A DNA stretch of 60,522 nucleotides from Methylococcales symbiont of Iophon sp. n. MRB-2018 (GTDB lineage: Bacteria > Pseudomonadota > Gammaproteobacteria > Methylococcales > Methylomonadaceae): the NCBI GenBank assembly GCA_003666325.1, contig QPIL01000114.1, positions 1 to 60,522 on the forward strand, in the 5' to 3' direction. Position numbers and translations under genes: made by a program. This document shows, piece after piece, positions 1 to 10,973 of this stretch (position 1 is its first letter; each line of letters starts with the position of its first letter). The notes under the pieces were generated by a model. The model was not told the DNA's origin and searched no databases. It was given only the letters and a program-made list of their open reading frames with translations.

Positions 1-83
1 TATATACCCGACCAGCCTCTGTTTTAACAAAAGAAGCTGATGGCTTTTTGTATTAGATATAAAATCTAACACAAAAAAACCAT

Positions 84-127
84 CTTGTTTTCAAATGTAA
101 GTGGTGCACTTATTATGCGAATCTAGG
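84..127 (+). repeat. 44 bp sequence shared with the cas2-3 break point
   Basis: These 44 bases are identical, in inverted orientation, to 50543-50586, where the type I-F cas2-3 gene is cut off. The two copies share nothing obvious beyond the 44 bp: here the sequence runs into the promoter region of the lipoprotein gene, there it joins cas2-3. A perfect 44 bp match at two unrelated sites suggests the end of an insertion element or another mobile repeat. I do not recognise the element and see no transposase beside either copy. Confidence 0.6.
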
Positions 128-156
128 TCATAACAATAACAATAAAAGGATAAAAA

Positions 157-1572
157 ATGAAAACGATGCATTGTAAAAAGAAGACTATTGCCTGGGGAAG
201 TATTGCCACATTTCTTGTTGTAATATTTACATCGGGTTGTGCTTCTATGGCACACAAAAAAGAGTTAACAGAATTTAATGCTTTATATTCTGCTGGCAGT
301 TATCAAAAAGCTGCTGATATGCAGCTCAAACAAAAAGGTGACAAAAAATCCGATTCATCAAAATTGTTAGAGTCATTACAAGCAGCCACAGCATTACGTT
401 TTTCCAAAAAATACAAACAGAGTTCGTCAATATTTGATGAATGTGAGGATATAATTAAAGTGCATAATGAAGAAGCGGCAACAACTGATGTAGCTTCAAA
501 TGTGGCGGCTATTTTGGTTAATGATGCGTTTCTTGATTATCGAGGCGCTGAGTATGATGGAGTTATGATTAATACTTACAAGGCTCTTAATTTTTGGCAA
601 GTCGGTGAAAATGATCTGGCAAGAATAGAATTTAATAGAGCATTGGATAGACAACGTAGAGCAAAAGAACGTTTTGCATCAGAAATAGCCAAGCAAGAAG
701 AAACATTAAAAAAGAAACAAGAAGATTCTCCTAAAATAGATATAGATAAGAATGTTAATAATCCTGAAATAGATAAAATTCTGCAAAATAAATATTCAAA
801 CCTTTATGCTTTCAAAGCTTACCCTGATTTCATCAATCCTTTTACTACCTACATGGCTGGATTATTTTTTATGTCTGAAGGAGACCATAAAAAAGCGGTA
901 GATTTGTTAAAAGAAGCATACGGGATGATGGATAAGAATGCATTTGTTGCAAGTGATTTTGCAAGTGTTGAAAATACACTTAGTGGTAAAAAAGAGAATA
1001 AAAAATTTACATGGGTAATTTTTGAGAATGGTTTAGGGCCTATCAAAGAAGAATTTCGGATTGATTTGCCTATCCTGTTATTAACCAAAAAAGTAAAATA
1101 TACGGGAATTGCTTTACCAAAATTAAAAATGAGAAAGCAAGCATTCCCTCATTTAGTTATAAAAAATGGTGGGGACAAGATAGCTAAAACCAGTATTCTT
1201 TCCAGTATGGACAGAGTTGTTCAAACTGAATTTAAGATGAAATATACGGCTACAGTAACACGGGCTGTTGTTTCAACTTTAATAAAAACATTTGCGCAGT
1301 ATGGAGCTCAAAAACAATTGGGTAATGTAGGTGGATTTGCCACAGGACTTTATCAAGCAGCTACCACTGCCGCAGATATTCGTATATGGACAGCTTTGCC
1401 AAAAGAATTTCAGTTAGCAAAAATTGAGACCCCAAGTAATGGATTGCTAAACATAGAAACACCAGCAGGTAATGTGGTTAAAGTAAAGGTTCCTCAAAAC
1501 AGAAATTCTTTAGTGTACGTTAAGATTCCCACAAACAAAGCTAAAATAATATACGACGTTATTAAAATGTAA
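157..1572 (+). CDS. COG3014-type outer-membrane lipoprotein
   Basis: Predicted lipoprotein of 471 residues. The N-terminus has a short basic stretch, a hydrophobic segment and a lipobox ending in TSGC with Cys28; the residue after Cys is Ala, so an Asp retention signal is absent and outer-membrane sorting is expected. Residues about 35-300 are helical and TPR-like, including the stretch NTYKALNFWQVGENDLARIEF, which is typical of the uncharacterised COG3014 family; a charged Lys/Glu-rich segment follows at about 175-200. The C-terminal third is beta-rich. Start supported by AAGGAT upstream. It is monocistronic, with a strong hairpin terminator 50 bp downstream. The family role is unknown; an envelope function is inferred only from the signal. 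Confidence 0.8.
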   Translation: MKTMHCKKKTIAWGSIATFLVVIFTSGCASMAHKKELTEFNALYSAGSYQKAADMQLKQKGDKKSDSSKLLESLQAATALRFSKKYKQSSSIFDECEDIIKVHNEEAATTDVASNVAAILVNDAFLDYRGAEYDGVMINTYKALNFWQVGENDLARIEFNRALDRQRRAKERFASEIAKQEETLKKKQEDSPKIDIDKNVNNPEIDKILQNKYSNLYAFKAYPDFINPFTTYMAGLFFMSEGDHKKAVDLLKEAYGMMDKNAFVASDFASVENTLSGKKENKKFTWVIFENGLGPIKEEFRIDLPILLLTKKVKYTGIALPKLKMRKQAFPHLVIKNGGDKIAKTSILSSMDRVVQTEFKMKYTATVTRAVVSTLIKTFAQYGAQKQLGNVGGFATGLYQAATTAADIRIWTALPKEFQLAKIETPSNGLLNIETPAGNVVKVKVPQNRNSLVYVKIPTNKAKIIYDVIKM

Positions 1573-1621
1573 AAACATGGTAACTTCAACTTACCCTCTA
1601 TTTTGTCCAATAACCGTGTTG

Positions 1622-1650
1622 AAGGGTGCATTCATGCACCCTTGTTTTTT
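1622..1650 (+). terminator. Rho-independent terminator after the lipoprotein gene
   Basis: A perfect 9 bp stem (AAGGGTGCA / TGCACCCTT) with a TTCA loop is followed by GTTTTTT. It sits about 50 bp after the lipoprotein stop codon in the right orientation. Confidence 0.85.
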
Positions 1651-1741
1651 ACGGGATGATCTATAAAGTCCAAACGTCTAATACCATATTCAATAAATAA
1701 ACATACTAATATAGTGCTTATATTAGCCCCTTATGTGTTTG

Positions 1742-1783
1742 CTAAAAATAGGGGGTTACTTATTGATAACCCACTATTTTTAG
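1742..1783. terminator. Long palindromic hairpin, possible bidirectional terminator
   Basis: CTAAAAATAGGGGGTTA pairs with TAACCCACTATTTTTAG with one mismatch around a short AT-rich loop. The A-tract on one side and T-tract on the other allow termination on either strand. It lies in the 347 bp gap between the lipoprotein gene and dinB. The rest of that gap holds a short piece of the interspersed repeat (ATTTATTTGTTGAACATGGT near 1823) and no gene. Confidence 0.5.
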
Positions 1784-1919
1784 TGTGTTCATAAGATGAT
1801 AATATGCGTGCTATATTGGTGTATTTATTTGTTGAACATGGTATTATTGATCACTTCAGGTTCTTTATGAACTTCATGGTGAAAATTAATGGATTTTCAA
1901 AAACTCTGTTTTACAGTCA

Positions 1920-3011
1920 ATGTCTGATCATTGCCGAAAAATCATCCATGTTGATATGGATGCTTTTTTTGCGGCTGTTGAACAACGTGACTTTCCTGAA
2001 TATCGCAACAAACCTTTAATTGTTGGAGGTCAGCCTAATACCAGAAGTGTAGTGGCTACCTGTAATTATGAAGCCCGAAAATTTGGCATTCATTCCGCCA
2101 TGCCTTCCTCTCAAGCCTATCGTTTATGCCCACAAGCCGTTTTTGTAAAACCGCGTTTTGAAGCATACAAACAAGCATCTACTCTGATTAGGCAAGTTTT
2201 TGCTGTTTATACCGACTTATTTGAACCGCTATCATTAGACGAAGCCTATCTGGATGTCAGTAGCGCTACAATACATCAAGGCTCTGCCACTTTGATTGCA
2301 AAAGAAATCAAACAAGCCATTTTTGCCAAGACGCAATTGATTGCTTCTGCCGGTATTTCTTATAATAAATTCCTAGCAAAAATAGCCTCGGATATGGATA
2401 AGCCAGATGGTTTGTATCTAATTACACCCGAGCAAGGTGTACAGTTTGTTGAATCTCTGGCTATTGGAAAGTTTCATGGTATTGGTAAAGCCACTGAAAA
2501 GAAAATGAGAGCTTATGGTATTGAAACGGGGCAGGATTTAAAAAAACAATCTCTGGCATTTTTATTACAGACATTTGGTAAAGCGGGGCAACATTATCAT
2601 AATATTGCTAGAGCTATTGATCATCGTCCTGTTGATAATCACCGAGAAAGTAAATCAGTCGGAGTAGAAACAACCTATCCCATTGATATAATAAAGCGCA
2701 GGCAGGTTTTAGATCAGTTGCATTATCTATTAAACAGAGCATTAAAAAAGTTGAATGATAAAAAATTAACAGCCCAGACGGTCAGCATAAAAATAAAATA
2801 CCATGATTTTGTGCAAATAACACGGAGTCAGACATTATCGGTTTCAATTTCACAATCAATGAACTTTACTGGTATATTTGAAAATTTATTAAAAAATACG
2901 GATGTTGGACAACGAAATATAAGATTGTTAGGTGTGAGTTTGTCTTCCTTGCAACATTCCTCTGAGAGTTTTAAATATCAGCAGATGGATTTGTTTGATT
3001 TAGTCCCATGA
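1920..3011 (+). CDS. dinB: DNA polymerase IV
   Basis: Y-family translesion polymerase of 363 residues. The palm carboxylates are visible as HVDMDAFFAAVE (Asp12) and SLDEAYLD (Asp107, Glu108), followed by the thumb helix-hairpin-helix region (about 180-230) and the little-finger domain. The C-terminus ends QMDLFDLVP, a clear beta-clamp-binding motif (QxxLF type), so the protein looks complete and able to reach the replisome. Full length for the family. No LexA-like box was recognised upstream. It converges on darP, with 24 bp between the stops. Confidence 0.96.
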   Translation: MSDHCRKIIHVDMDAFFAAVEQRDFPEYRNKPLIVGGQPNTRSVVATCNYEARKFGIHSAMPSSQAYRLCPQAVFVKPRFEAYKQASTLIRQVFAVYTDLFEPLSLDEAYLDVSSATIHQGSATLIAKEIKQAIFAKTQLIASAGISYNKFLAKIASDMDKPDGLYLITPEQGVQFVESLAIGKFHGIGKATEKKMRAYGIETGQDLKKQSLAFLLQTFGKAGQHYHNIARAIDHRPVDNHRESKSVGVETTYPIDIIKRRQVLDQLHYLLNRALKKLNDKKLTAQTVSIKIKYHDFVQITRSQTLSVSISQSMNFTGIFENLLKNTDVGQRNIRLLGVSLSSLQHSSESFKYQQMDLFDLVP

Positions 3012-3035
3012 AAGTTTGAGCCACAAAAAAGTGAA

Positions 3036-3602
3036 TTAATCTAAAACCAGTTGTTTCAGATATTTATACAGTTCTCGAGCCACTCTAGGTGGTTTTCCTA
3101 GCTGTGTTTCCTTTTGTGCATTGCGTTGCAGTTGCCTCAAATGTTGTCGATCAGCATGTGGAAATTTATTGACTAGCGTGGTTAATGCCTGATTATCCTG
3201 ACTGGCGATTAATTGATCTCTCCACTGCTCACATTGATGATGCTCTCTAATGCCATGGACACTTTTAGAATTTATTCTAGCTAAAGATTCTACAATAGAA
3301 TCAAGCTCAATTTTTCTGAGTTGTCCGCTAATAAATTTAAGTTGACGTTTTCTGGCTGATTTTGTAGAGGGCATCAACCTTGCCTCAGCGAGAGCACTCT
3401 CAATTTTTTCAGGAATTTGCATTGCTGTTAGCTGAGCAGGTGTTATCTGCGTTAATTCTTCAGCTAATTGAGAGATTTCAGCAATATCTCTTTTGATTTG
3501 TGATTTGTTAGGACGAATAGCATAGTATTCAATTAAGTCCCCGTTTTCGTCATATTCCAGATCTTCCCCGCCACCATACGCGACCTCATTATTATCTCTC
3601 AT
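3036..3602 (-). CDS. darP: Ribosome biogenesis factor DarP (YjgA/DUF615)
   Basis: DUF615 protein of 188 residues from the ATG at 3602, which I prefer to the longer reading frame (start 3674) because the family begins just before an acidic segment like DEYDENGDLIEYY and the longer version would overlap the upstream gene. In E. coli this protein promotes late 50S subunit assembly. The conserved block KSARKRQLKFISGQLRKI is present, as is the C-terminal GKPPRVARELYKYLK. It starts 2 bp after the stop of a small membrane-protein gene and is very likely co-transcribed with it. Confidence 0.88.
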   Translation of the reverse strand: MRDNNEVAYGGGEDLEYDENGDLIEYYAIRPNKSQIKRDIAEISQLAEELTQITPAQLTAMQIPEKIESALAEARLMPSTKSARKRQLKFISGQLRKIELDSIVESLARINSKSVHGIREHHQCEQWRDQLIASQDNQALTTLVNKFPHADRQHLRQLQRNAQKETQLGKPPRVARELYKYLKQLVLD

Positions 3603-3604
3603 GG

Positions 3605-3790
3605 TTAAACCGTTGCTATTAAAAATACTATAAACATAATCACAAAAGCGATGGGAAATAATACGCCTTTCCAATCAGACTCCACCTCCCTGCTTAACTG
3701 TACGGAAGATTGGATACCAGGGCACATCCACAAAATAACGCCCAGAACCATAACGCCGAGCAACAGGTTTTCCCAAAGTAATAACTCCAT
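3605..3790 (-). CDS. Small two-helix membrane protein
   Basis: Sixty-one residues with two hydrophobic segments (about 4-22 and 44-60) separated by a short polar loop. I do not recognise the family. It lies immediately upstream of darP with a 2 bp gap, so translational coupling is likely; an antisense reading frame over the same region has no support. Function unknown. Confidence 0.6.
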   Translation of the reverse strand: MELLLWENLLLGVMVLGVILWMCPGIQSSVQLSREVESDWKGVLFPIAFVIMFIVFLIATV

Positions 3791-3901
3791 TTTGTCTCCT
3801 CAAATATTTTATCAGATTATACTTGATCAATGCCAAGCTCGGAACTTAATAAATTTCCAGTGCTAAGGCAACTCGCAACAAACAACCCACCTGTCTTATT
3901 A

Positions 3902-4335
3902 GCTAACCCTTAAAAACACAACAACCATCTTATTTATAACAATAATTTAAACAAAAACCATAGAAAAAACAAGCAGTATTTGGTAAAATAACAGCTATTT
4001 CTTGGTCGTTTTGTTGATAAAACATACTAACAAAATCAACCCCAAACACAGAACAACTAAAGCTCTTTTATTCAGAGTTATTTGTTGAATAGGGATAAGA
4101 TCCGCGTCATTCCAGCATGTTCTAAGCAGGAATCCAGATGTTTAAAACTAGACCCCCAATAACAGACTTAGGGAATGAAGTGAGGTAACAGAGATTCCAG
4201 TTACTTTAGCCCTGAGTCTTTAGTCTTTAGATCCGTAGGGTGCGTTCCACGCACCAGAACTAATCAAAAATCAAAGAGTCCTTAGTCTTGAGTCTTGAGT
4301 CTTGAGTCTTGAGTCTTGAGTCCTGAGTCCTTCGT
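3902..4335 (-). repeat. Interspersed mosaic repeat, left arm of the inverted pair around rdgC
   Basis: Read on the minus strand this is a near full-length copy of the roughly 330 bp module also seen at 5534-5880 and 16790-17150: it holds GTAACTGGAA..CTCTGTTACC, a GGAATGACG-type block, AACAAATAACTCTGAAT, CGACCAAGAAATAGC and a terminal TTGTGTTTTTAAGGGTT. A heptanucleotide array (CTTGAGT units, about 4275-4330) lies at the rdgC-proximal side, with a GTAGGGTGCGTTCCACGCACC piece. No gene is present between 3791 and 4621 apart from this; 4336-4621 is a promoter-bearing AT-rich stretch. Confidence 0.8.
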
Positions 4336-4621
4336 CCTTTTACCCCTCTTAGGCGTTGCAACTTTGTTCACATAAGTGCTGAGATATTTACCCTGATATG
4401 CTCCCTTTCGTTGCGCCTTAAAGAGGAATAAAAATCCTGCGTAAGCCAGAGTGTTTATTTATTGCGCGTTAGCTAACAGAGCTATCAGCCATGGCTACAA
4501 AGTCCTATATCTTGCATAAAATAAACAACATTCATTGCCAAAATTTTTTTCAAAAAGTAGCCTTACTGTATCTATAAATCTGAGATAATGCACATCCCTT
4601 TCAATACCTTTACGAATAATT

Positions 4622-5533
4622 ATGTGGTTTAAAAATCTTGCACTTTACCGCTTTACCGAGCCTTTCGCTTTAACAGGCAATGAGCTAGCAGACAAACTCA
4701 GTGAAAAACGGTTTCAGCCTTGTGCTAAACACGATGAATTTAGCCAGGGCTGGACTTCGCCAGTGAATCATACGGTTGAGAATCTAACACACCAAGTCAA
4801 TGGTTTTATTATGTTGTGTTTAAAAAAAGAAGAAAAGGTTATTCCTACCGCTGTCATCAATGAAATGTTACAGGAAAAAATTACGGAAATTGAGGAACAA
4901 GAAGGCAGGAAATTAGCCAAAAAAGAGCGTTCAGTATTAAAAGATGAACTAATATTTGAATTGTTACCTCGCGCATTTTCGGTTTCAAAAAAAACCTGTG
5001 CCTATATAGACCCTAAAGGTGGTTGGCTGATTGTTGATGCCGCGACGGCAAAAAAAGCAGAGGATTTATTGAGTTTCTTACGCAAAGGACTAGGCTCCTT
5101 GCCTTTAGTGCCTATTAATACCATAGATCAACCAATATCCATTATGACCCAATGGCTTACAAACCAAGCCTCCATCCCTAAAGGGTTGACCATTAAAGAT
5201 GAATGCGAGTTGCGCAGTAAAGAAGACGAAGGCAGCATTATCCGTTGCAAAAAACATAATCTAGCCCTGTCTGAAATCACCAATCATATAGACAACGGTA
5301 AGCAAGTGATTAAAATAGCTATTAACTGGACTGATCGCCTGTCTTTTATTGTCGATGAAAACCTATCTATTAAACGCCTTAAGTTTCTTGATTTAATCCA
5401 AGATCAAGTCGCCGATATAGAAACAGATAACGAAGCGGCTCAATTTGATGCAGACTTTTCTATTATGTCTTTGGAGCTTGCTAATTTTTTACCGCATTTA
5501 GTGGAAATATTTGGTGGTGAAAATAAGGGCTAA
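4622..5533 (+). CDS. rdgC: Recombination-associated protein RdgC
   Basis: RdgC of 303 residues, the usual length. The start MWFKNLALYRF and the internal KKTCAYIDPKGGWLIVD and LRKGLGSLPLVP blocks are characteristic. RdgC forms a ring dimer on DNA and in E. coli limits RecA loading and aids replication-fork recovery. The gene stands alone and is bracketed by two long inverted copies of the interspersed repeat (3902-4335 and 5534-5880), which is unusual for a housekeeping gene. Confidence 0.95.
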   Translation: MWFKNLALYRFTEPFALTGNELADKLSEKRFQPCAKHDEFSQGWTSPVNHTVENLTHQVNGFIMLCLKKEEKVIPTAVINEMLQEKITEIEEQEGRKLAKKERSVLKDELIFELLPRAFSVSKKTCAYIDPKGGWLIVDAATAKKAEDLLSFLRKGLGSLPLVPINTIDQPISIMTQWLTNQASIPKGLTIKDECELRSKEDEGSIIRCKKHNLALSEITNHIDNGKQVIKIAINWTDRLSFIVDENLSIKRLKFLDLIQDQVADIETDNEAAQFDADFSIMSLELANFLPHLVEIFGGENKG

Positions 5534-5880
5534 GGGCTCAAGACTAAAGACTCAGGACTAAAGTAACTGGAACCTCTGTTACCATACGTTATTCCCTAAG
5601 TCTGTTATTGGGGATCTAGTTTTAAATACCTGGGTTCTTGCTTAGAACATGCAGGAATGACGGAGGGAGTGGAGCGGACTTTATACCCTATCCAACAAAT
5701 AACTCTGAATGAAAGAGCTTTAGTTGCTCTGTGTTTGGGTTGATTTTGTTAGTATGTTTTATCAGCAAAACGACCAAGAAATAGCCGTTATTTTACCAAA
5801 TACTGCTTGTTTTGTCTATGGTTTTTGTTTAATTTATTGTTATAAATCAGAGGGTTGTTGTGTTTTTAAGGATTGGCTAT
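5534..5880 (+). repeat. Interspersed mosaic repeat, right arm of the inverted pair around rdgC
   Basis: Begins right at the rdgC stop with heptads (GACTAAA, GACTCAG), then GTAACTGGAACCTCTGTTACC, a palindrome-rich block ending GAACATGCAGGAATGACG, then the AACAAATAACTCTGAATG module and the closing TTGTTGTGTTTTTAAGGATTGG. It is in inverted orientation to 3902-4335 with high similarity over about 320 bp. The rest of the gap up to 6117 holds no gene; a short palindrome (GGAGCTTGCAAGTTCC, about 6065) lies in the pgm promoter region. Confidence 0.8.
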
Positions 5881-6114
5881 TTATTTGTTGAATACGGTAT
5901 TATCGCCTTATTTAACTTACAAGTTGTAAATTATCTGTATCCATATAACCTCATCAAATGCAGTAAAAAAGCCAGTTGAGCGAGTAATAAAAAAACCAAG
6001 GCTGTTATTGGTTTCATAAAAACCTACAAAAAATGAATGTTTTAGTGTATTTTAAGGTAGCTTAGGAGCTTGCAAGTTCCTTTATACTAATAATAAAAAT
6101 GCAACAAGGGTTAA

Positions 6115-7752
<1,638 letters not shown>

Positions 7753-7827
7753 TTGAACCGTTTATAGTTGAGAAGCCAATACCATTGAATGATAAAATTA
7801 TAGCTATTAATCAACTGTATCCATAAC

Positions 7828-8523
7828 ATGCATTCATTTTTTAACAAATACAGCTATTTATTAGGCTCGATATTGCTGCTGTTTAATATTGATTGCATGG
7901 CGCATGGTGTTGATAGTAATACCGCACATTTTCTTAGCACTAATCAAGATGTAGCCATAGTTCCTTTTCTTTATATTGGAGCCAAACACATGGTGACAGG
8001 TTACGATCATTTGCTTTTCCTGTTAGCTGTAATCTTTTTCTTGTTTCGTGGTCGAGATATTTTAATTTATGTTAGTCTTTTCACCTTAGGGCATAGTATT
8101 ACTTTATTATTTGCTGTGCTTTATCAAATAAATATGAATATTTATTTGATTGATGCGGTGATAGCTTTTTCTATTATCTATAAAGGCTTTGATAATTTGG
8201 GCGGCTTTAAGTTATTACTAGGCAGGCAACCTAATACCAAAATTGCTGTTTTAATCTTTGGTTTGTTTCATGGTTTTGGTCTTGCCACAAAATTACAAGA
8301 CTTCTCACTGCCCGAAGAAAATCTTTTAACCAACTTAATTGCATTTAATGTCGGAGTAGAAATAGGGCAATGTATCACCCTATTATTTATTTTGACCTTA
8401 CTTGGGTTTTGGCGGCGACATAATAGCTATTACAGTTTTTCTAATATTTCTAACACGTTATTGATGTCAGGCGGACTGGTTTTACTAGGCTATCAATTAA
8501 CTGGATACTTTACTTCTATTTAA
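7828..8523 (+). CDS. HupE/UreJ-family membrane protein
   Basis: Membrane protein of 231 residues with an N-terminal hydrophobic signal or first helix followed by about six transmembrane segments. The signature H-x2-TGYDH-LLFLL (near residue 57) and the FTLGHSITL block place it in the HupE/UreJ family, a group proposed to transport or store nickel or cobalt. There is no hydrogenase or urease gene nearby, so the substrate is uncertain. The next gene starts 1 bp after the stop, so the two form an operon. Confidence 0.82.
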   Translation: MHSFFNKYSYLLGSILLLFNIDCMAHGVDSNTAHFLSTNQDVAIVPFLYIGAKHMVTGYDHLLFLLAVIFFLFRGRDILIYVSLFTLGHSITLLFAVLYQINMNIYLIDAVIAFSIIYKGFDNLGGFKLLLGRQPNTKIAVLIFGLFHGFGLATKLQDFSLPEENLLTNLIAFNVGVEIGQCITLLFILTLLGFWRRHNSYYSFSNISNTLLMSGGLVLLGYQLTGYFTSI

Positions 8524-8524
8524 G

Positions 8525-9112
8525 ATGAATACACCCCCTCAAACTACGACTAAATCGCTGGTTTTATCCTGTATTTTTTCGACTTTATTAGCCATTATTT
8601 TACTGATTTTTGTCGTACTTCCAGTTGAATTTAATATCGACCCGACAGGGTTTGGTAAAGCTATAGGATTAACAGTGCTTACTCAGACTGAGGACAGTAG
8701 TAAAAAACCCAGTATTATTTCTTGTCCAAAAGTGGGCGTGGCAAGCCAAATTACCGAGGATAAAGAAGTAACAATAAAACACCTGACCTCGCAGTGGCAA
8801 GATACTGTTTCTATAAAAGTTCCTGCATATAAAGGTTTAGAGTATAAGTTTTACATAGAAAAAAACGAAACCTTAGAGTTTGTTTGGAATACAGAGGGTA
8901 CAGCTTTATATTTTGATTTTCATGGTGAACCTGCCGACGATAAAACAGGCTACTTTAAAAGTTTTAAAGAAGATACACAAAATCAATCGAGTGGTACTTT
9001 AACCGTGCCGTTTACAGGATCACATGGATGGTATTGGAAAAACACCAGCAGTAAAGAAGTTATTATTAATTTACAAACCCGTGGCAACTATAAAATCATT
9101 GGTTTCCCATAG
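8525..9112 (+). CDS. Membrane-anchored periplasmic protein, HupE partner
   Basis: Protein of 195 residues with one N-terminal transmembrane helix (about 12-33) and a soluble, beta-rich domain predicted to lie outside the cytoplasm, containing FDFHGEP and SHGWYWKN. His and aromatic residues in these motifs could be metal ligands, but this is inference. It follows the HupE-like gene with a 1 bp gap; genes of this kind are often annotated only as transmembrane anchor proteins. Function unknown, probably linked to its neighbour. Confidence 0.65.
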   Translation: MNTPPQTTTKSLVLSCIFSTLLAIILLIFVVLPVEFNIDPTGFGKAIGLTVLTQTEDSSKKPSIISCPKVGVASQITEDKEVTIKHLTSQWQDTVSIKVPAYKGLEYKFYIEKNETLEFVWNTEGTALYFDFHGEPADDKTGYFKSFKEDTQNQSSGTLTVPFTGSHGWYWKNTSSKEVIINLQTRGNYKIIGFP

Positions 9113-9208
9113 GATAAGGATAGAGCGCTGAGTATAAATAGCTAACAGTAGCATTGTGGGCAACACGCCATTGTAAAATCGAGACAAAACCATGAGGCAT
9201 ACTATATA

Positions 9209-9365
9209 AGACCTCAGCATAACTCATGAACGGATAAAAAAGGCTAGAAGTTTTCCATCTTTCAGCCAAAATAACGTGCAATATCTTACTATTACACTTG
9301 TATTTTGACTAAAACCTGAAAAATTCTATCGTTTTTTTCTCATCACCAGAGTTATGCTGAGGTCT
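9209..9365. repeat. 157 bp segment bounded by 16 bp inverted repeats
   Basis: AGACCTCAGCATAACT at 9209-9224 is repeated perfectly in inverted orientation at 9350-9365. The same motif, 15 of 16 bases, recurs at 18781-18795 before trpE. The element is non-coding and looks like a small MITE-type or hairpin repeat. It lies in the 338 bp gap before comM, which otherwise holds nothing I can identify. Confidence 0.5.
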
Positions 9366-9450
9366 CTATTAATTGATCGCGATCTTTGATATTTTTTATG
9401 CACAATAAAGACAGCTAAGTTTTTACCTTACTATAAAACCAAAAAATTGT

Positions 9451-10959
9451 ATGTCATTAGCCATTGTATATAGTAGAGGTCGTTCAGGCATTGATGCGCC
9501 ATTAGTGACTATTGAAGTTCACATAACCAACGGGCTTCCCAGTCTTAGTATTGTCGGCTTGCCAGAAACAGCCGTTAAAGAAAGTAAAGATCGTGTACGT
9601 GGTGCAATTATTAATTCACACTTTGAATTTCCCATTCAGCGAATCACTATTAATTTGGCACCTGCTGATTTACCTAAAGAAGGTGGACGCTTTGATTTAG
9701 CAATTGCTATCGGTATTTTAGCTGCATCAGGGCAAATTCCAAAAACAAGACTTAATGAATATGAATGTATTGGTGAGTTGTCATTAAGTGGCGAATTAAG
9801 GCTTATTTTGGGTGCATTGCCAGTTGCTATTCATACTCGTGATGCAAAAAGAATCTTGATATTGCCAAAAGAAAATGTAGCAGAAGCGGCCTTGGTTAAG
9901 TGCGCTAATCTTTTGCCCGCTAATAATCTGCTTGAAGTTTGTGCGCATATTGGTGGGCAAAAATCTTTAACTTCATTTGTTGTCGAGACTTTAGAAAAAG
10001 TTAAGCCAGTAAGTATTGACTTTTCTGATGTACAAGGGCAGTTTCTTGTTAAAAGGGCATTTGAAATTGCAGCGACTGGCTCTCATAATTTGCTAATGCT
10101 TGGCCCGCCTGGGACAGGAAAGTCTATGTTAGCTTCAAGATTACCAACTATTGTTCCAGAATTAACAGAACAACAAGCACAAGAAACAGCGGCTATTACC
10201 TCCATTAGCGATAAAGGACTAGATGTTGATAATTGGCTTAATCCGCCTTTTCGTGCGCCACATCATACTGCATCGGCAGCCGCTTTGGTGGGTGGGGGTA
10301 GCAATCCTAAGCCGGGCGAAATTTCTTTAGCGCATAATGGCACGCTTTTTCTTGATGAATTACCAGAATTTGATCGCAAGGTTTTAGAAGTGTTGCGGGA
10401 ACCATTAGAAACAGGGCATATCACAATTTCGCGAGCCAGTCGGCAAGCAGATTTCCCAGCAAAGTTTCAGTTAATTGCAGCAATGAACCCGTGTCCTTGT
10501 GGATATATTGGCGACCCTTCAGGTCGCTGCCATTGCACATCAGAACAAGTTGCCAAATATAGGGCAAAAATTTCAGGGCCTTTATTGGATCGAATTGATA
10601 TGCACCTTGAAGTACCTAGAGTATCCCACCAAGTTTTGAGAAAAGGGTCAGCAGAAGGTGAAGAAAGCAGTGCTACAATTAGAACTAGAGTTGTCATAGC
10701 ACGTAATATTGCTATAGCAAGACAGGGAAAAGTTAATTCAGCACTTTCTACCAAAGAAGTAAAAGAATATTGTCAATTGTCTGAGAAAGGCCATCAACTT
10801 CTTGAACAAGCAATGGATCGGTTTGGGTTATCTCATCGTGCTTATCACCGAATATTAAAATTGGCTAGGACTATTGCCGACCTAGCAGATATGAAAGACA
10901 TTGAGATTACCCATTTAAGTGAAGCGATTTCTTATAGAAAACTAGATAGAAGTCAATAG
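9451..10959 (+). CDS. comM: YifB/ComM-type Mg-chelatase-like AAA+ ATPase
   Basis: Protein of 502 residues with an N-terminal Lon-like (ChlI) domain, an AAA+ core with Walker A GPPGTGKS at 218-225 and Walker B LFLDELPEF, and a C-terminal Mg-chelatase-type lid. A Cys-rich insertion NPCPCGYIGDPSGRCHC is typical of the family. In naturally transformable bacteria ComM is a hexameric branch-migration helicase that extends integration of incoming DNA. It is monocistronic and complete. Whether this organism is transformable cannot be judged from the window. Confidence 0.92.
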   Translation: MSLAIVYSRGRSGIDAPLVTIEVHITNGLPSLSIVGLPETAVKESKDRVRGAIINSHFEFPIQRITINLAPADLPKEGGRFDLAIAIGILAASGQIPKTRLNEYECIGELSLSGELRLILGALPVAIHTRDAKRILILPKENVAEAALVKCANLLPANNLLEVCAHIGGQKSLTSFVVETLEKVKPVSIDFSDVQGQFLVKRAFEIAATGSHNLLMLGPPGTGKSMLASRLPTIVPELTEQQAQETAAITSISDKGLDVDNWLNPPFRAPHHTASAAALVGGGSNPKPGEISLAHNGTLFLDELPEFDRKVLEVLREPLETGHITISRASRQADFPAKFQLIAAMNPCPCGYIGDPSGRCHCTSEQVAKYRAKISGPLLDRIDMHLEVPRVSHQVLRKGSAEGEESSATIRTRVVIARNIAIARQGKVNSALSTKEVKEYCQLSEKGHQLLEQAMDRFGLSHRAYHRILKLARTIADLADMKDIEITHLSEAISYRKLDRSQ

Positions 10960-10973
10960 TCAAGCTTTAAAAG

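Noticed and set aside
1804-2019. 71-codon frame overlapping the dinB start
   Set aside because: Overlaps the conserved catalytic N-terminus of dinB in another frame.
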